Shown piece by piece: positions 7,496 to 7,762 of a stretch of DNA of 7,762 nucleotides (position 1 is its first letter; the number at the start of each line of letters is the position of its first letter). The notes below the pieces were generated by a model. It was not told the origin of the DNA and did not search any database. It worked only from the letters and a program-made list of their open reading frames with translations. This DNA comes from an uncultured Zetaproteobacteria bacterium (GTDB lineage: Bacteria > Pseudomonadota > Zetaproteobacteria > Mariprofundales > Mariprofundaceae): assembly GCA_947311795.1 (NCBI GenBank), contig CAMZLX010000192.1, positions 1 to 7,762 on the forward strand, in the 5' to 3' direction. The position numbers and the translations under genes were made by a program.

Positions 7496-7605
7496 GCTTC
7501 ACGGGTGTTTAGAGTATTAGCAAAATAGGTTACACCACTTATGCTAACTCAAATGTTCTTTTCAAAAGCACACCTAATCATCCAAGCATTGTTGAAGTAG
7601 CGCAC

Positions 7606-7631
7606 AAAAAAGGATGACATTGAGTCATCCT
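7606..7631 (-). terminator. Leftward intrinsic terminator-like hairpin, repeat copy 1
   Basis: Read on the minus strand, AGGATGAC-TCAAT-GTCATCCT makes an 8-bp perfect stem with a 5-nt loop and runs directly into a T tract (six T including the last stem base), then GTGCG. This is the layout of a rho-independent terminator, though the stem has only 50% GC. On the plus strand the A run precedes the hairpin and no T run follows, so termination would be one-directional. It would stop transcripts entering from the right of the window. Confidence 0.55.
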
Positions 7632-7657
7632 GCACCTTAATACTGAAACTAACGCAC

Positions 7658-7683
7658 AAAAAAGGATGACATTGAGTCATCCT
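7658..7683 (-). terminator. Leftward intrinsic terminator-like hairpin, repeat copy 2
   Basis: This is an exact copy of the structure at 7606-7631, shifted 52 bp: 8-bp perfect stem, 5-nt loop and T tract on the minus strand. Confidence 0.55.
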
Positions 7684-7709
7684 GTACCTTAATACTGAAA
7701 CTAACGCAC

Positions 7710-7735
7710 AAAAAAGGATGACATTGAGTCATCCT
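7710..7735 (-). terminator. Leftward intrinsic terminator-like hairpin, repeat copy 3
   Basis: This is the third exact copy, 104 bp from the first. A fourth unit begins at 7757, but its hairpin would lie beyond the window. Confidence 0.55.
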
Positions 7736-7762
7736 GTACCTTAATACTGAAACTAACGCACA

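Larger units (their letters stand above)
7401..7543. promoter_or_regulatory. Cluster of CTTATG/CATAAG hexamers, candidate operator sites
   Basis: CTTATG occurs at 7401-7406, 7485-7490 and 7538-7543, and its complement CATAAG at 7469-7474. The two middle copies form an inverted repeat with a 10-nt spacer (7469-7490) lying across the possible -10 box. A separate small palindrome, CTATG-CCC-CATAG, sits at 7456-7468 near the possible transcription start. This could be a binding site for a dimeric regulator, but no regulator gene is in the window. Confidence 0.3.
7393..7600. other. Non-coding leader region of the oxidoreductase/polysaccharide operon
   Basis: This is a 208-bp stretch without a supported gene. 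It holds a ribosome site (AAGG at 7403-7400, minus strand), a possible promoter, an imperfect hairpin and four copies of CTTATG or its complement, all described separately. The longest short frame I looked at, on the plus strand from 7458, is about 20 codons with no good ribosome site and is not called. No tRNA or known riboswitch pattern was recognised. Confidence 0.7.
7601..7762. repeat. 52-bp tandem repeat, three full copies and the start of a fourth
   Basis: Copies lie at 7601-7652, 7653-7704 and 7705-7756, and 7757-7762 begins a fourth cut by the window edge. Copies 2 and 3 are identical; copy 1 differs at one base (C at 7633 against T at 7685 and 7737). Each unit begins CGCAC, then six A, then the inverted repeat AGGATGAC-ATTGA-GTCATCCT, and ends in TACTGAAACTAA. 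The length is not a multiple of three and frames are not kept, so it is not a coding repeat. There are no variable spacers, so it is not a CRISPR array. Near-identity suggests recent expansion by slippage or unequal crossover. Confidence 0.97.

Noticed and set aside
7601..7732. Tiny minus-strand frames in each repeat (for example seven codons MSSFFVR with AGGA 7 nt upstream)
   Set aside because: The frame lies inside the hairpin and T tract and is very short, so it is most simply a by-product of the terminator sequence. The 52-bp period does not keep frame.
7601..7762. CRISPR array
   Set aside because: The whole 52-bp period is conserved with one substitution; there are no variable spacers and no cas genes in the window.
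7601..7762. Integron attC sites or cassette array
   Set aside because: CTAACG slightly recalls the attC core, but the consensus RYYYAAC/GTTRRRY pairs are not met, units are only 52 bp, and there is no integrase or cassette gene.

Overview
The window is 7.76 kb of what looks like a proteobacterial chromosome, with moderate to low GC (about 28-53% in the 60-base lines I counted by hand). All seven protein genes lie on the minus strand and read leftward. The evidence for a Gram-negative proteobacterium is the gene set (Wzx-type flippase, FkbM methyltransferase, surface-polysaccharide glycosyltransferases) and the style of the flavin oxidoreductase. I cannot name a genus.

In transcription order, right to left, the layout is as follows. 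At 7601-7762 there is a 52-bp tandem repeat of three full copies plus the start of a fourth at the window edge. Each full copy carries a perfect hairpin that resembles a leftward intrinsic terminator. At 7393-7600 there is a non-coding leader with a possible sigma-70-like promoter, a cluster of CTTATG/CATAAG hexamers and an imperfect hairpin. At 5986-7392 there is an enlarged nitronate monooxygenase/NPD-family flavin oxidoreductase with a C-terminal four-cysteine motif. At 4530-5957 there is a polysaccharide flippase. At 3805-4533 there is a class I SAM methyltransferase, at 2960-3802 an FkbM-type methyltransferase, at 1840-2967 a GT4-type glycosyltransferase, at 722-1843 a second GT-B glycosyltransferase of the TuaH-like kind, and at 1-716 a GT2-type glycosyltransferase that runs off the left edge.

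From the flippase leftward the genes are packed with 4-8 bp overlaps or 2-5 bp gaps, including two clear ATGA stop/start overlaps, so this is almost certainly one operon. It reads as part of a locus for an O-antigen, capsule or exopolysaccharide: three glycosyltransferases build a repeat unit on a lipid carrier, the two methyltransferases probably modify sugars, and the flippase moves the unit across the inner membrane. No polymerase, initiating transferase, chain-length regulator or nucleotide-sugar gene is present here; they would have to lie left of the window or elsewhere. The flavin oxidoreductase is only 28 bp upstream of the flippase and may be co-transcribed, but its link to polysaccharide synthesis is not obvious.

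I see no convincing new multi-gene system. The least explained parts are the terminator-bearing 52-bp array, the hexamer cluster in the leader, and the four-cysteine extension of the oxidoreductase.
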